7,048 bases of DNA from a bacterium (GTDB lineage Bacteria > UBP13 > UBA5359), in the NCBI GenBank assembly GCA_028699365.1, contig JAQVUQ010000141.1, forward strand, positions 1-7,048, read 5' to 3'. The position numbers were made by a program, and so were the translations under genes. A model generated the notes under the pieces. It saw only the letters and a program-made list of their open reading frames with translations, had not been told where the DNA came from and did not search any database. Below, piece after piece: positions 1 through 6,824 of this stretch (positions within the stretch are counted from its first letter, which is position 1; every line of letters starts with the position of its first letter).

Positions 1-1215
1 AGCGATACCTCAGGCAATAATAACAACGGAACGCTTGTCAATATGGATACCAACACCTGTTGGGTAAATGGTCGCTTGGGTAAAGCACTGGCGTTTGACG
101 GCGTAAATGATTACGTTAACTGCGGCAACAACTCAAGTCTGAATATTACAGATGCCATAACGATCGAGACGTGGATAAAGTTCGATAGCTTTGCAGATTG
201 GGCAAAGCCGCTTGATAATAACCTATACAGAATTTTTCATAGAGGCTGGGGGCACAGTTTATATTTTCTCTACCACATAGCTGAATGTGCAAGACCTGGT
301 GATTCTTCCTGGGATTATTGGGCCGGCGTAGGGAGTTTGACCGGTCTGCAGGCAGGGCAGTGGTATCACGTTGCCTGCGTCAAGTCAGGGAATACGATGA
401 GCATCTATATAAACGGTGTCAAGGAGCGGGAACTTGATTGTCTGACGGGCTACACTATAGATAATACCCAGATGACTAATCTGTATATGGGTATGGGCTA
501 CAATTACTTTAACGGTGAACTGGATGAAGTGCGCATCTATCCGGTTGCTCTAAGCGCTGAGAAGATTTATAAGAACTACAGGCTGGCTGGTCAATGGCAT
601 CTTAATGAAGGGCAAGGCAGCGTAGCCAAAGACACCTCAGGCAACAGTAGCGACGGAACGCTTGTCAACATGAATACCGGCACCTGCTGGGTGAATGGCA
701 AGCAGGGTAAGGCGCTGGCGTTTGACGGTCTGGATGACTATGTCAACTGCGGCAGCGGGGCAAACCTGAATGTTACGGATAAGCTTACTGTAGAAGCCTG
801 GATAAAGCCGGATACCGGAAATGATAATCACGCTATTGCACGCAAAGGTGAATATACCTATTCCTTTGCCACTGACAATGGTAAGCTGAAGCTATCGATA
901 GGGTCATCGTCGGGCTCCGGCTGGAATACCGAGGTGGAAGGAGAGACTACTCTTGATTCGAGCCAATGGTATCACGTTGTCGGAACTTATGATAAGACAA
1001 CCGGAATAGCTGAGGTTTACATCAATGGCAAATGGGATGGAAACAGTAGCGCCAAGAAAAGAGAGGCGATAAAGTCGGAATTGTCAAGCTGGCTAAGCAT
1101 GGGGGCTGGATATGCCGGTAGCGATTATTTCTACGGTACGCTTGATGGCATTAAGGTATACAAAGGGCTTTTAAGCCAGGGAGAGATTTATAGCAATTGG
1201 CTCAAATATAAGTAA
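1..1215 (+). CDS. Tandem LamG (concanavalin A-like) domain protein, 5'-truncated by the window edge
   Basis: The reading frame is open from base 1, giving 404 visible residues; the true start lies upstream. The ATG at 43 is an internal methionine inside a LamG domain, not a start. Two Laminin_G_3-type beta-sandwich domains are visible, about residues 1-193 and 197-404. Each shows an AFDG..DYVNCG strand (31-42 and 240-251), an ETWIK or EAWIK strand, a QWYHV strand and a closing signature, GELDEVRIY (172-180) and GTLDGIKVY (379-387). Such domains bind carbohydrate or mediate adhesion in secreted or surface proteins. Each repeat has a TCW and an NCG cysteine 21 residues apart (C20/C41, C229/C250), possibly disulphide-bonded, which would fit export. 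No dockerin, sorting signal or C-terminal membrane segment follows the last domain. The stop overlaps a possible start of the next gene. The ligand cannot be told from sequence. Confidence 0.9.
   Translation, partial: SDTSGNNNNGTLVNMDTNTCWVNGRLGKALAFDGVNDYVNCGNNSSLNITDAITIETWIKFDSFADWAKPLDNNLYRIFHRGWGHSLYFLYHIAECARPGDSSWDYWAGVGSLTGLQAGQWYHVACVKSGNTMSIYINGVKERELDCLTGYTIDNTQMTNLYMGMGYNYFNGELDEVRIYPVALSAEKIYKNYRLAGQWHLNEGQGSVAKDTSGNSSDGTLVNMNTGTCWVNGKQGKALAFDGLDDYVNCGSGANLNVTDKLTVEAWIKPDTGNDNHAIARKGEYTYSFATDNGKLKLSIGSSSGSGWNTEVEGETTLDSSQWYHVVGTYDKTTGIAEVYINGKWDGNSSAKKREAIKSELSSWLSMGAGYAGSDYFYGTLDGIKVYKGLLSQGEIYSNWLKYK
4..126 (+). repeat. Tandem LamG repeat unit, copy A (start of unit)
   Basis: This stretch encodes the beginning of the first visible LamG unit. 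It matches bases 631-753 at an offset of 627 bases (209 codons). In the protein, 32 of 41 residues are identical between the copies, and many codons are shared too. Similarity falls sharply further into the domain, where copy A carries a different loop region (about residues 62-110). Because the unit already looks complete at the window edge, more copies may lie upstream. Confidence 0.85.
631..753 (+). repeat. Tandem LamG repeat unit, copy B (start of unit)
   Basis: This is the second copy of the unit seen at 4-126, in the same reading frame and orientation. It is preceded by a linker, AGQWHLNEGQGS, at residues 196-207, that joins the two LamG domains. The most similar part is the glycine-rich turn followed by the CWVNG and AFDG strands. 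Confidence 0.85.
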
Positions 1216-1223
1216 TGCAAATT

Positions 1224-1227
1224 GAGG
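1224..1227 (+). promoter_or_regulatory. Ribosome binding site deciding the start at 1236
   Basis: GAGG sits 8 bases before the ATG at 1236. The alternative ATG at 1215 is preceded only by AT-rich coding sequence of the LamG gene. The close spacing to the LamG stop suggests translational coupling whichever start is used. Confidence 0.5.
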
Positions 1228-1235
1228 TACATTCA

Positions 1236-3173
1236 ATGGCAGTCAGAGAAATGGATTTGAATCAGGGCATGCGAGCCGCAAGCTGGTGGAGTGAATTGAG
1301 CGATCTGCAGTGGCCCTCTCCCATGGTTGACGAGAAGATAAACAGACGTGCCGATGCTTTGACCGCAGCCGGAGTGAATATGGCCATCCAATATGGCTTT
1401 CATTTTCGGTGGGACTACCTGCCCGTTATGGAAAGACTACATGGGTATCTAAGGCAGGTAAGAGAGAGTCTGGGAGAGAGAGGCATCATCTTTGCCGATC
1501 ATCACTCCTCAGTGCTTGTCCATAGAGTAAGGAGTATAGAGGATAGAGCGGAGATCCAGCGGCGCAATGCCCACCACGTTCCTTTCTATCCGGATGCCGA
1601 TTATGCTGATGGATTACGCTTCAACGGCAGCCTTCTCAACGACTGGATGATGATCAGCACCCGGGACGGCAAAGCGCATTACAACAAAGATTATAACAAC
1701 CGGCAGTTCTGCATGAACAATCCGGATTTCCGCCAGGCCTATAGGGATTATCTTGCCAGGCTGATTGTCGACACTGGTATACGTGTATTGATGAGCGATG
1801 ATGCCATCTTCTATGCCGGCTGGGAAGTCTGCGACTGCAGGCATTGCCGGGAGAAGTTCCGTCGTGAATACGGGGCAGAGCAACCGGCCGATTTATGGCG
1901 TCTCAATAAGGCCCCGGGCCTTCTGCAGGAATCCGGACTCTACAGAGACGTTGTCCTATTCAGGCTGCGGACAGTGGAGGAATTCATCGCCATGGTCAAG
2001 GAGACTGTCGGCCCAGATGTAGCATTGGCAACCTGTTGCTCCGTACATAATGCTGCTCTTGGCGCTACGGGCATAGGGATGTCGGCCGAGAGCTTTGCCA
2101 GGCATTGTGATTTTTTGATGCAGGAGATCTGCAGTCCGGAGGACAGGCTTCTCAGATGGACCGAAGTTGCCTGCGACGGTGCTCTGTTCGAGGGCCTGGC
2201 CTCATCTGAAAGTATTCCCTATCTGCCTTTGGCCTATGCCCATTGTCGGGATTTAGCCGGGCTGGCCTGGGGAGTCTCCAGGTTCTGGAGCAACAATCTG
2301 TGGCTGTCCACCCAGAAAGGCAGGCTGGCCGGTAGTCCGGCAGATATAGATGCTCTGCCGGAGGAGGCCGATCTGTGGGAAGATATAGCCGTCTGGGAAA
2401 AAAGTCATAAGGAACTATTTACCGGTCGGCCATTTACCCGGCTGGCGCTGTATTACAACGTGCCCTCGAGAGACTTCGGCTTCGATACCTGCGATATCAG
2501 CCGGCGTGTTTGTCGTGAACTGGTGGAAGCTGATACACAGTTCAGGATAGTCAGCTCCGCTGAACTGCTGGAGGAACGGATAGAGGAAGATATCGATGTC
2601 CTGTTATTGTTGAATACCGAATGCCTGTCACAGGTAGAGCGGGCAGCCATAACTGCATTTGCCGCTGTTGACGGTAAACAGGTTGTTGTCCTTGGTAGAG
2701 CCGGGATAAGAGATGAAACTGGCAAGCCGCTGCCGGAAGGTGCGGAAGATATAGAGAGTAGGGCGATTCTCCTGGATCATGAGGCCGGTCTGGGAGAGTA
2801 TCTTGAGTATCTGCCCTCGTCAGAGGTGAAAGTAACTATACCCGACGGGCACTGGCGCTGGCGTGTAAAGAGAACTCATGACAGTTGGATCGTGATCTTT
2901 CTGGCAACAGGAGCCACGGCCGAGCATCATGAAAGCATACGCAACGCCATGACCAAATCGCCTGTCATACGTAAGCTATCATATAAAGAGGCCTTCCCCG
3001 GCGCAGCATTGAGCCTGGAATTTTCTTGCTCTATCACCGGTGCAGAACTGCACAGCCCCGATATAGAGGAAGACAGGAGCGGTATTCTGAACGGCGGCAA
3101 CCGGGTAAGCTTCGATCTTGCCGGGTTAAAATCGTTCTTTGTTATTCAAGCTGGACTGAAGAACCCGGGTTAA
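1236..3173 (+). CDS. GH42-like glycoside hydrolase family protein with zinc-cysteine cluster
   Basis: A 645-residue protein from the ATG at 1236. That start has GAGG 8 bases upstream; an earlier ATG at 1215 overlaps the preceding stop (TAATG) but lacks a clear site. No signal peptide is seen, so it is probably cytoplasmic. The order matches GH42 beta-galactosidases: a barrel (about 1-390), a Rossmann-like trimerization-type domain (about 398-525) and a C-terminal beta domain. Cys159 (QFCMNNPDFR) plus Cys199, Cys201 and Cys204 (CDCRHC) match the four zinc-binding cysteines of Thermus A4 beta-galactosidase. Where GH42 has the Asn-Glu acid/base about 9 residues before the CxC, this protein has Asp188-Asp189 (MSDD). 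Glu297 in FLMQEI is a possible nucleophile, but this is a guess. The substrate is unknown, and the altered site argues against calling it beta-galactosidase. It could instead belong to an unassigned GH42-related family. Confidence 0.8.
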   Translation: MAVREMDLNQGMRAASWWSELSDLQWPSPMVDEKINRRADALTAAGVNMAIQYGFHFRWDYLPVMERLHGYLRQVRESLGERGIIFADHHSSVLVHRVRSIEDRAEIQRRNAHHVPFYPDADYADGLRFNGSLLNDWMMISTRDGKAHYNKDYNNRQFCMNNPDFRQAYRDYLARLIVDTGIRVLMSDDAIFYAGWEVCDCRHCREKFRREYGAEQPADLWRLNKAPGLLQESGLYRDVVLFRLRTVEEFIAMVKETVGPDVALATCCSVHNAALGATGIGMSAESFARHCDFLMQEICSPEDRLLRWTEVACDGALFEGLASSESIPYLPLAYAHCRDLAGLAWGVSRFWSNNLWLSTQKGRLAGSPADIDALPEEADLWEDIAVWEKSHKELFTGRPFTRLALYYNVPSRDFGFDTCDISRRVCRELVEADTQFRIVSSAELLEERIEEDIDVLLLLNTECLSQVERAAITAFAAVDGKQVVVLGRAGIRDETGKPLPEGAEDIESRAILLDHEAGLGEYLEYLPSSEVKVTIPDGHWRWRVKRTHDSWIVIFLATGATAEHHESIRNAMTKSPVIRKLSYKEAFPGAALSLEFSCSITGAELHSPDIEEDRSGILNGGNRVSFDLAGLKSFFVIQAGLKNPG

Positions 3174-3244
3174 AACCACTTGGTTGCCCTACTAAAATGT
3201 AAGGAAACGAAGAGAGCAGTATCATGAAGAGATTGGCGTTACGT

Positions 3245-3250
3245 GGAGGA
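3245..3250 (+). promoter_or_regulatory. Strong ribosome binding site of the ceramidase-like gene
   Basis: GGAGGA lies 7 bases before the ATG at 3258. It overlaps the upstream in-frame GTG at 3243, so the longer reading of the protein (five extra residues) is very unlikely. The 84-base gap before this gene shows no convincing promoter or terminator. Confidence 0.8.
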
Positions 3251-3257
3251 ATTTATA

Positions 3258-4514
3258 ATGTCTGACATACAAGCCGGTTGCGGAGAAGCGATAATCACCC
3301 CGCCGCTGGGCGTTGAGCTCACCGGCTACGGCTACTACCTGGAACGAAAAGCAGAAGAAGTGGCTGACGATCTCAAAGTCAGGGCCATTTATATCCGCCA
3401 TGAGCGGGAGACCGTTATACTTATAAGCTGTGATCTGTTAAGCCTGAGTGTGGAATTTACCGATGAAAGGAGAAAAGAACTTGCTGCCAGACATAACCTG
3501 CCGATAAGCAATATACTTCTGGCCTGCATTCATACACACGCCGGTCCGGCCATACATGCATTGCCAGGTCTGGGAGAAGTAGATCCCGAATGCCAGGCAA
3601 CAGTCAGCAGGGCCATATTAGAAGCAGTCGAGTCGGCGCAGAGAGATTGCCGGCAGGCAGAGATGTCCTATATCCATGAGATGGTAACGCCCATAGGCTA
3701 CAACAGGAGAAAGGGAGGCTTTGCTCCCATTGACCCGGTATTGAAGGCGATCATCTTCACCCGACAGAACGGCCGCAAGATATATCTGGTAAGCTATGCC
3801 TGCCATCCGGTAGTCCTGGGTGAGGTCAACATGGTCTCGGCCGATTGGCCGGGAGCATTGATAGCCAGGATAGAGCAAGACGGGCATCAAGGCATGTTCC
3901 TGCAAGGCTTCTGCGGTGATGTCAATCCCGTCAGCCGCAGGAGAGGCATGGGAACGGTAGAAGGCCTGCAGCTATACGGAGAGATACTCTACCGTCATAT
4001 AGTAGCAGCCCAAAGATGGGCTGTTGCCGTAGGCACACCGCAAATAAAGGCCGTAGAGAACAGGGTGCGGTTGCCGCTTAATGTACCGTCATGTGAAGAG
4101 ATAGAATCCCTGAGAAAGAATTTGCCGGAGTATTTACGTAAAGTTCCCTTATATGATCAGTTCATCGACGGATGGGCCGATAGAGCGATAGAGAGACATG
4201 CGGAGTTCAGGCAGGAGTCCTTCCTGTCCAATGTTCCCGTGCAGGCGATTTCCCTGGGAGAGATAAAGATACTGGGGCTGCCGGGAGAGGTTTTCTCCAG
4301 CTATAGTTTGAAGCTGATGGAAAGAAAGCGGTCACCATTAATGACTGTCGGCTATGCGGGAGGCAATGTAGGGTATCTGCCTACCAGCGATGCTTACGAT
4401 ATAGACGTTGATTACGCCTGCTACCAGGCACCAAGATTCTACGGGTTATTTCCCTTTGCTCGGGAGCTTGAGACTATACTGCTCAGAGAGTGTAACAGAA
4501 TACTTGGATGTTGA
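3258..4514 (+). CDS. Short neutral/alkaline ceramidase-like metal hydrolase
   Basis: A 418-residue protein from the ATG at 3258, which has GGAGGA 7 bases upstream; the GTG at 3243 overlaps this site and is not a likely start. It matches the N-terminal catalytic domain family of neutral/alkaline non-lysosomal ceramidases. Visible signatures are an ITPP beginning (13-16), CDLLSLS (58-64), IHTHAGP (91-97), ACHPVVLG (181-188), SADWPG (194-199), CGDVNP (219-224), LPGEVF (341-346) and GYLPT (372-376). By family knowledge the likely zinc ligands are a His of HTH, His183, Glu344 and a tyrosine near the C-terminus. The ceramidase nucleophile serine of GDVSPN is Asn223 here. No signal peptide is seen and the C-terminal immunoglobulin-like domain of true ceramidases is absent. 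It probably cleaves an amide or ester in another small molecule; the substrate is unknown. Confidence 0.85.
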   Translation: MSDIQAGCGEAIITPPLGVELTGYGYYLERKAEEVADDLKVRAIYIRHERETVILISCDLLSLSVEFTDERRKELAARHNLPISNILLACIHTHAGPAIHALPGLGEVDPECQATVSRAILEAVESAQRDCRQAEMSYIHEMVTPIGYNRRKGGFAPIDPVLKAIIFTRQNGRKIYLVSYACHPVVLGEVNMVSADWPGALIARIEQDGHQGMFLQGFCGDVNPVSRRRGMGTVEGLQLYGEILYRHIVAAQRWAVAVGTPQIKAVENRVRLPLNVPSCEEIESLRKNLPEYLRKVPLYDQFIDGWADRAIERHAEFRQESFLSNVPVQAISLGEIKILGLPGEVFSSYSLKLMERKRSPLMTVGYAGGNVGYLPTSDAYDIDVDYACYQAPRFYGLFPFARELETILLRECNRILGC

Positions 4515-4593
4515 ATCCTATGCGTAGACAGACGATATTCTTCATAGGCCGAGTGACGACATTAAGCAAACAAGAATACCATAGAGATACTTT

Positions 4594-4598
4594 GGAGG
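4594..4598 (+). promoter_or_regulatory. Ribosome binding site of the solute-binding protein gene
   Basis: GGAGG lies 8 bases before the ATG at 4607. The 92-base gap upstream is the largest in the window. It is AT-richer than its flanks, but I see no clear -35/-10 pair, so a separate promoter here is possible but unsupported. Confidence 0.8.
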
Positions 4599-4606
4599 TA
4601 TAACAA

Positions 4607-5878
4607 ATGTTTAAAGGATTATCCATGATACTTTTACTGATTATTGCGACGCCAGTGATATTTCTCACCGGTTGTAGCCGGGACAACGGCAATACACTTA
4701 AAATCTATTATACGTTTTCTCCGCAGGTAAGTCAGTATATAGCCGGCGTTTGCAAGGAGTTCGAGGCTGCTCATCCGGGGATTAAAGTCAAGGCAGAGTC
4801 TGCTTCCGGTGATTACTATATCAAGTTACAGACCATGATGGCAGGGGGCACGGCCCCGGACGTTATTTTTATGCAGAATAAAAGCCTGGCGGATTACAAA
4901 GACAGAGGAGTGCTGCTCAATCTCAGCCCATATATAGAGAAAGACGGTTATGACCTTGGCGATATTTGCAGGTTGGGCTTTGAAGAAGGCGGCATTAAAA
5001 CAGGAGAGGTCTACGGTATACCGGTCACCGGTACAGCAGAGGTTCTGATCTATAACAAAGACCTGTTTGACAAGGCAGGATTGAAGTATCCTGATCAGAC
5101 ATGGACCCGGAAGGATATGCTGGAGGCGGCCAGGAAGCTGACGCAGGATACCAACGGAGACGGCAGGATAGACCAATACGGCATCTCCATTATGCCTGGA
5201 TGGTGGCCCCAGGATATAGCCTGGATATGGGCTGATGGAGGCAATGTCTTCAATAAAGATCTGAGCAAGTGTGTAGTTAATAATGCTAAGGCCCGTGAGA
5301 CCATACAGTTTATGGTGGACTTAAGCAATAAGTATAAAGTAACCCCCAAAGGTGTAACCGGCTCCGAAGTGAGTAGTGTGTCGGAGTTATTCAAGAACGA
5401 CAGGTTGGGGATGTATGCCGGATTGCCCTATCAGGCACTGTCGGATTTCAGCACGGTACGTAACCTTAACTGGGACATAGCCCTGATGCCCAAGTCCAAT
5501 AGAGGACAGAGAGTGGTCAGGTATACCGGAGAGTGCTGGACGGTATATGCCGGCAGCAAACATCCCAAAGAAGCCTGGGAAATGGTCAAGTATCTCAGTT
5601 CACCCAGGACAGCTAAAGGACTGGCGGAACTGAATATGATCCCGGCCCGGATGTCCGTGCTGAAGTCAACAGCATTTATTAAAGAGAAGACCCCGTTTAA
5701 AGAAGAGAAGATAGTAGAAGCCCTTAGCAATGCCCGGGCAGTGCCCAGCTTGATGCACGTAGAGGAACTGGGCAGTATCTGGGGCCGGGGGATAGAGGCG
5801 GTGCTGCTGGGTAGAGACACGGTTGCCGGGGCATTGGCTGCTATGGAAAAAGAGATTAATGGTGTCCTGGCTAAGTGA
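4607..5878 (+). CDS. ABC transporter extracellular solute-binding lipoprotein (family 1, sugar-type)
   Basis: A 423-residue protein with a hydrophobic signal (about 2-19) ending in a lipobox, LTGC, so Cys23 should be lipidated and the protein tethered at the outer face of the cytoplasmic membrane. The mature part has family 1 solute-binding signatures: KEFEAAHPGIKV (50-61), GTAPDVIFM (81-89), EVYGIPV (134-140), LIYNKDLFDKAG (147-158) and a region near WTVYAGSKHPKEAWE (311-325). Residues 181-189 (DTNGDGRID) form a calcium-loop-like insert common in sugar-binding members. Length is normal for the family. The usual partners, two permeases and an ATPase, are not next to it; a metal hydrolase follows instead. 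The ligand is most likely a saccharide or saccharide derivative, but cannot be read from the sequence. A second in-frame ATG at 4625 is less likely because the ribosome site fits 4607. Confidence 0.93.
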   Translation: MFKGLSMILLLIIATPVIFLTGCSRDNGNTLKIYYTFSPQVSQYIAGVCKEFEAAHPGIKVKAESASGDYYIKLQTMMAGGTAPDVIFMQNKSLADYKDRGVLLNLSPYIEKDGYDLGDICRLGFEEGGIKTGEVYGIPVTGTAEVLIYNKDLFDKAGLKYPDQTWTRKDMLEAARKLTQDTNGDGRIDQYGISIMPGWWPQDIAWIWADGGNVFNKDLSKCVVNNAKARETIQFMVDLSNKYKVTPKGVTGSEVSSVSELFKNDRLGMYAGLPYQALSDFSTVRNLNWDIALMPKSNRGQRVVRYTGECWTVYAGSKHPKEAWEMVKYLSSPRTAKGLAELNMIPARMSVLKSTAFIKEKTPFKEEKIVEALSNARAVPSLMHVEELGSIWGRGIEAVLLGRDTVAGALAAMEKEINGVLAK

Positions 5879-5920
5879 ACTGGTGGATTGCGGCAGGTAA
5901 TAGGCCTGCAAGCTGAGATA

Positions 5921-5926
5921 GGAGAG
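5921..5926 (+). promoter_or_regulatory. Ribosome binding site deciding the amidohydrolase start
   Basis: GGAGAG is 6 bases before the ATG at 5933. The resulting N-terminus begins directly with the first barrel strand and the HxH motif, as is usual in the family, which supports this start over the TTG at 5888. Confidence 0.75.
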
Positions 5927-5932
5927 AAACTC

Positions 5933-6811
5933 ATGTTCATTGACATCCATGCCCATACCCATAGAATCCCCGGGCCACCCAGAGGAGGCAAGCAGGCCTA
6001 TGCCACGCCCAGGCAATTACTGGAGCGTTATGAAAGCATCAATGTAGAGAGCGCCGTTCTCCTGCCTACCGCCAATCCCGAATGTGCCTATGAAACCCAA
6101 TCCAACATGGAGATACTGGAAATATGCAAGGCATATCCGGGCAGGTTCATCCCCTTCTGCAACGTTGACCCCCGGGCCATGACCAACTCCGCCGATGCCC
6201 CGCTGGATGAACTGCTGAGCTTCTATAAAGAGCAGGGTTGTAAAGGTATCGGAGAAGTCTGTGCCAACCTGTCGTTTCTGGACCCGCTGGTGCAGAACCT
6301 CTTCAAGCATGCCCAGGCTGCGGGGTTACCGCTGACCTTCCATATGGCTCCTCAGATAGGAGGAACATACGGTCTTTATGACGATCCCGGTCTGCCGCAG
6401 TTGGAGCGCAGCCTGCAACTCTGGCCAGGATTGAAGTTTCTGGCGCACTCTCAGGCTTTCTGGGCGGAGATGGCCCCCCTGGAGACGCCGGCAGACAGAT
6501 ACGACTACCCCAGGTATCCCGTAAAGGAAGAAGGAGTAGTGCTCAAGCTCATGCGGCGTTATGAGAACCTGCTGGGAGACCTGTCGGCAGGCAGTGGATG
6601 CAACGCACTGGCCAGAGATATAGACTATGCGGTGGATTTTCTGAATGAGTTTCAGGACAGGCTCTTCTTCGGCACCGATATCTGCGCTCCCGATACACCT
6701 ACCCCACTGGTGGATCTTTTGCTACGGCTTCATGATGAAGGCAAGATAAACACGGAAGTATTCGAAAAGATATCCCGGGGGAATGCCAGGAAGCTTTTAA
6801 GCTTACTATAG
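5933..6811 (+). CDS. Amidohydrolase family metal-dependent hydrolase (amidohydrolase-2/TatD-like)
   Basis: A 292-residue protein from the ATG at 5933, with GGAGAG 6 bases upstream. An in-frame TTG at 5888 would add 15 residues but lacks a site. The fold should be a metal-binding TIM barrel: it opens with FIDIHAHTH, giving the HxH pair His6 and His8. Glu108 (GIGEV), His137 (LTFHMAP), His172 (LAHSQAF) and Asp249 (FFGTDIC) are the other expected metal or catalytic residues, so all key positions are intact and one or two metals could bind. No signal peptide is seen, so it should be cytoplasmic. The family includes amide and lactone hydrolases and decarboxylases; the reaction here is unknown. It sits 54 bases after the solute-binding protein and 13 bases before the M55 gene, so it is probably co-transcribed and may act on the imported compound. 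Confidence 0.88.
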   Translation: MFIDIHAHTHRIPGPPRGGKQAYATPRQLLERYESINVESAVLLPTANPECAYETQSNMEILEICKAYPGRFIPFCNVDPRAMTNSADAPLDELLSFYKEQGCKGIGEVCANLSFLDPLVQNLFKHAQAAGLPLTFHMAPQIGGTYGLYDDPGLPQLERSLQLWPGLKFLAHSQAFWAEMAPLETPADRYDYPRYPVKEEGVVLKLMRRYENLLGDLSAGSGCNALARDIDYAVDFLNEFQDRLFFGTDICAPDTPTPLVDLLLRLHDEGKINTEVFEKISRGNARKLLSLL

Positions 6812-6816
6812 GGGGA
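6811..6816 (+). promoter_or_regulatory. Ribosome binding site of the M55 gene
   Basis: A GGGGGA run overlaps the last base of the amidohydrolase stop and lies 8 bases before the ATG at 6825. The tight spacing points to co-translation with the amidohydrolase, and suggests that the start of the M55 gene is preserved even though its body is broken. Confidence 0.6.
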
Positions 6817-6824
6817 AAGATGTC

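Noticed and set aside
43-45. ATG at 43 as the start of the LamG gene
   Set aside because: The frame is open to base 1 and the residues before this methionine match the second repeat (DTSGN...GTLVN), so it lies inside the domain.
3164-3185. Possible terminator: an AACCCGGGTT palindrome at the end of the GH42-like gene and a small AACC/GGTT hairpin just after it
   Set aside because: The stems are only four or five base pairs and no T-run follows, so this is not a convincing intrinsic terminator.
3224-3265. A 13-codon frame (MKRLALRGGIYNV) overlapping the start of the ceramidase-like gene
   Set aside because: It is too short, shows no leader-peptide pattern, and contains the ribosome site of the real gene.
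4517-4548. Inverted repeat CCTATG ... CATAGG in the gap after the ceramidase-like gene
   Set aside because: A six-base stem with a 20-base loop is weak and expected by chance; no T-run or known operator pattern accompanies it.
4520-4603. A 27-codon open frame (MRRQTIFFIGRV...) filling the gap before the solute-binding protein gene
   Set aside because: It has no ribosome binding site of its own, and its end merely covers the ribosome site of the next gene. I see no motif, so chance is the simplest reading.
5431-5991. A 186-codon open frame on the minus strand
   Set aside because: It lies wholly opposite the solute-binding and amidohydrolase genes, which have clear family motifs and ribosome sites. 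Its protein is low in recognisable structure and rich in Ser, Pro and Leu, as expected of an antisense shadow.
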